DNA from: Fimbriiglobus sp. | GTDB taxonomy: Bacteria > Planctomycetota > Planctomycetia > Gemmatales > Gemmataceae | NCBI GenBank assembly: GCA_025352585.1 | Contig: JANXTD010000200.1 | Coordinates: 1-7,131 of the forward strand | Direction of reading: 5' to 3' | Length of the DNA: 7,131 nt | Part shown: positions 6,210 to 7,131 of the stretch, piece after piece | Position numbering within the stretch: position 1 is the first letter of the stretch | Layout of the letters: each line of letters opens with the position of its first letter | Made by a program: the position numbers and the translations under genes | Notes under the pieces: generated by a model | What the model saw: only the letters and a program-made list of their open reading frames with translations | The model's database searches: none | What the model was told of the DNA's origin: nothing

Positions 6210-6859
6210 CGCAGCGTGTGGCGTTCCACTCGACCTTCTGGCTGACCTTCCACGCCCTGACCTTCGGCCTGAGCTTCCGCGCGTCCGGCCGCGGCAACAT
6301 CCCGGCGACCGGCCCGGTGCTGCTAGTGTCGAACCACCAGTCGTTCCTCGACCCGTGGCTCGTCGGCAATGCCTCGACGCGCTGGCTGGTCTACCTCGCC
6401 CGGCACAACCTCTTCAAGAACCGACTGTTCGCCGCGGCGATCCGCAGTTACGGCGCGGTGCCGATCGACCGCGGCTTCGGCAAGGAGGGGTTGCAAACGG
6501 TGCTCGGGCTGCTGGGGCAGGGCCGCGCGATCGTGATCTTCCCTGAAGGCGAACGCACCCACGACGGCACCTTGCAGCCGCTTAAGCCCGGCATCTCGCT
6601 GCTGATCAAGAAGGCGAACTGCCAGATCGTCCCGGTCGGCATCAGCGGCTGCTACGACATGTGGTCGCGCCACGCCAGGCGGCCCCAGCCGGAGACGCTG
6701 TTCGAGGCGACCGGCGGCCGCAGCATCGGCCTACACTACGGCGAGCCGGTGCATTCGGGCGTTTACAAGGCGATGGACCGCGACGCGATGCTCGCCGACT
6801 TGCAGGCACGCATCGCCGTGAGCGTCACCGAGGCCGAGAAACTGCGTCGGCGGCCGTGA
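6188..6859 (+). CDS. plsC: 1-acyl-sn-glycerol-3-phosphate acyltransferase
   Basis: A 223-residue PlsC-family enzyme, expected to acylate lysophosphatidic acid to phosphatidic acid at the inner membrane. The four family blocks are present: NHQSFLD (49-55, with the H50...D55 catalytic pair), GAVPIDRG (89-96), FPEGERT (118-124) and IVPVGI (147-152). A hydrophobic N-terminal segment (about 11-30) could attach it to the membrane. The ATG at 6188 overlaps the cmk end by 22 bases in a different frame, with a weak AGAAG 7 bases upstream, so translational coupling is likely. Cmk beside PlsC recurs in several bacterial groups. Distinguishing PlsC from related lysophospholipid acyltransferases of the superfamily is not possible from these motifs alone. 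Confidence 0.9.
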   Translation: MAIPGDLTQRVAFHSTFWLTFHALTFGLSFRASGRGNIPATGPVLLVSNHQSFLDPWLVGNASTRWLVYLARHNLFKNRLFAAAIRSYGAVPIDRGFGKEGLQTVLGLLGQGRAIVIFPEGERTHDGTLQPLKPGISLLIKKANCQIVPVGISGCYDMWSRHARRPQPETLFEATGGRSIGLHYGEPVHSGVYKAMDRDAMLADLQARIAVSVTEAEKLRRRP

Positions 6860-6898
6860 GGTTCATAGACTGAGCCTTTCGTCCCTACGGGTTCCGCG

Positions 6899-7131
6899 AT
6901 GTCAGCACGCGCGTCCGCACACTCCGTCGGCTTCCTCGGGGCCGGCCAGATGGCCACGGCGCTCGCGAAGGCGTGGACGGCCGCGGGGCTGCTCGACCTC
7001 AAGCACAGCCTCGCCGGCGAGCCGAACCCCGCCGCCCGCCAGGCGTTCACGGCCGCGACCGGCCTGCGCGCCGTGCCGACCAACGCCGAAGTCGTGCAGG
7101 GCAGCCAAATCGTCGTCGTGGCCGTCAAGCC
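6899..7131 (+). CDS. proC: Pyrroline-5-carboxylate reductase, N-terminal part (cut by window edge)
   Basis: The first 77 complete codons of the NADPH-dependent enzyme that makes the last step of proline synthesis. The Rossmann dinucleotide loop V10-G-F-L-G-A-G-Q-M-A19 and the later strand IVVVAVKP (from residue 71) match the ProC pattern. The ATG at 6899 lies 39 bases after plsC, with no strong ribosome binding site (only ACGGG nearby). Same strand and short spacing suggest an operon with cmk-plsC. The wider NAD(P)-binding superfamily shares this loop, but GAGQMA followed by AVKP is most like ProC. The remaining roughly 190 residues are outside the window. Confidence 0.88.
   Translation, partial: MSARASAHSVGFLGAGQMATALAKAWTAAGLLDLKHSLAGEPNPAARQAFTAATGLRAVPTNAEVVQGSQIVVVAVK

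Overview
This GC-rich bacterial window has third codon positions that are almost all G or C. It holds eight protein genes and no RNA gene, mobile element or CRISPR array that I can see. The mix of an envelope-type DUF11-repeat protein, a second proline-rich exported protein, a RimI-type acetyltransferase and a cmk-plsC-proC run suggests a planctomycete, possibly of the Gemmata group. That placement is inferred from protein style and gene content, with no marker gene to confirm it.

Layout. The left edge carries the first 133 codons of carB (carbamoyl-phosphate synthase large subunit) on the minus strand. A 302-base divergent intergenic region follows, with a near-consensus sigma-70-type promoter (TTGACA, 16 bases, TATAAC) reading right. 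Everything from 702 onward is on the plus strand: a small MazG/dCTPase-like nucleotide pyrophosphohydrolase, two adjacent hairpins, a 692-residue secreted DUF11-repeat protein, rimI, a hairpin, a 470-residue proline-rich/coiled-coil exported protein, a hairpin, cmk, plsC (overlapping cmk by 22 bases), and the start of proC, which is cut by the right edge.

Function. Four genes are housekeeping enzymes of nucleotide, lipid and amino-acid metabolism (carB, cmk, plsC, proC). One is a nucleotide-pool sanitising enzyme and one is a ribosomal-protein acetyltransferase. The other two (1160-3238 and 4031-5443) look like cell-envelope proteins. They flank rimI and share a plan: an N-terminal export signal, a long proline/alanine-rich disordered stretch, then folded beta-rich or coiled-coil parts.

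Most unusual points. (1) The 4031-5443 gene contains an in-frame GTG with a well-spaced GGAG and a second signal-peptide-like sequence in its middle, suggesting a gene fusion or two products from one frame. (2) Strong GC hairpins without U-tracts lie in three intergenic gaps. (3) A patch of relaxed codon use lies inside the same 4031 gene. I see no convincing novel defence or mobile system; most of the window is ordinary core genome.
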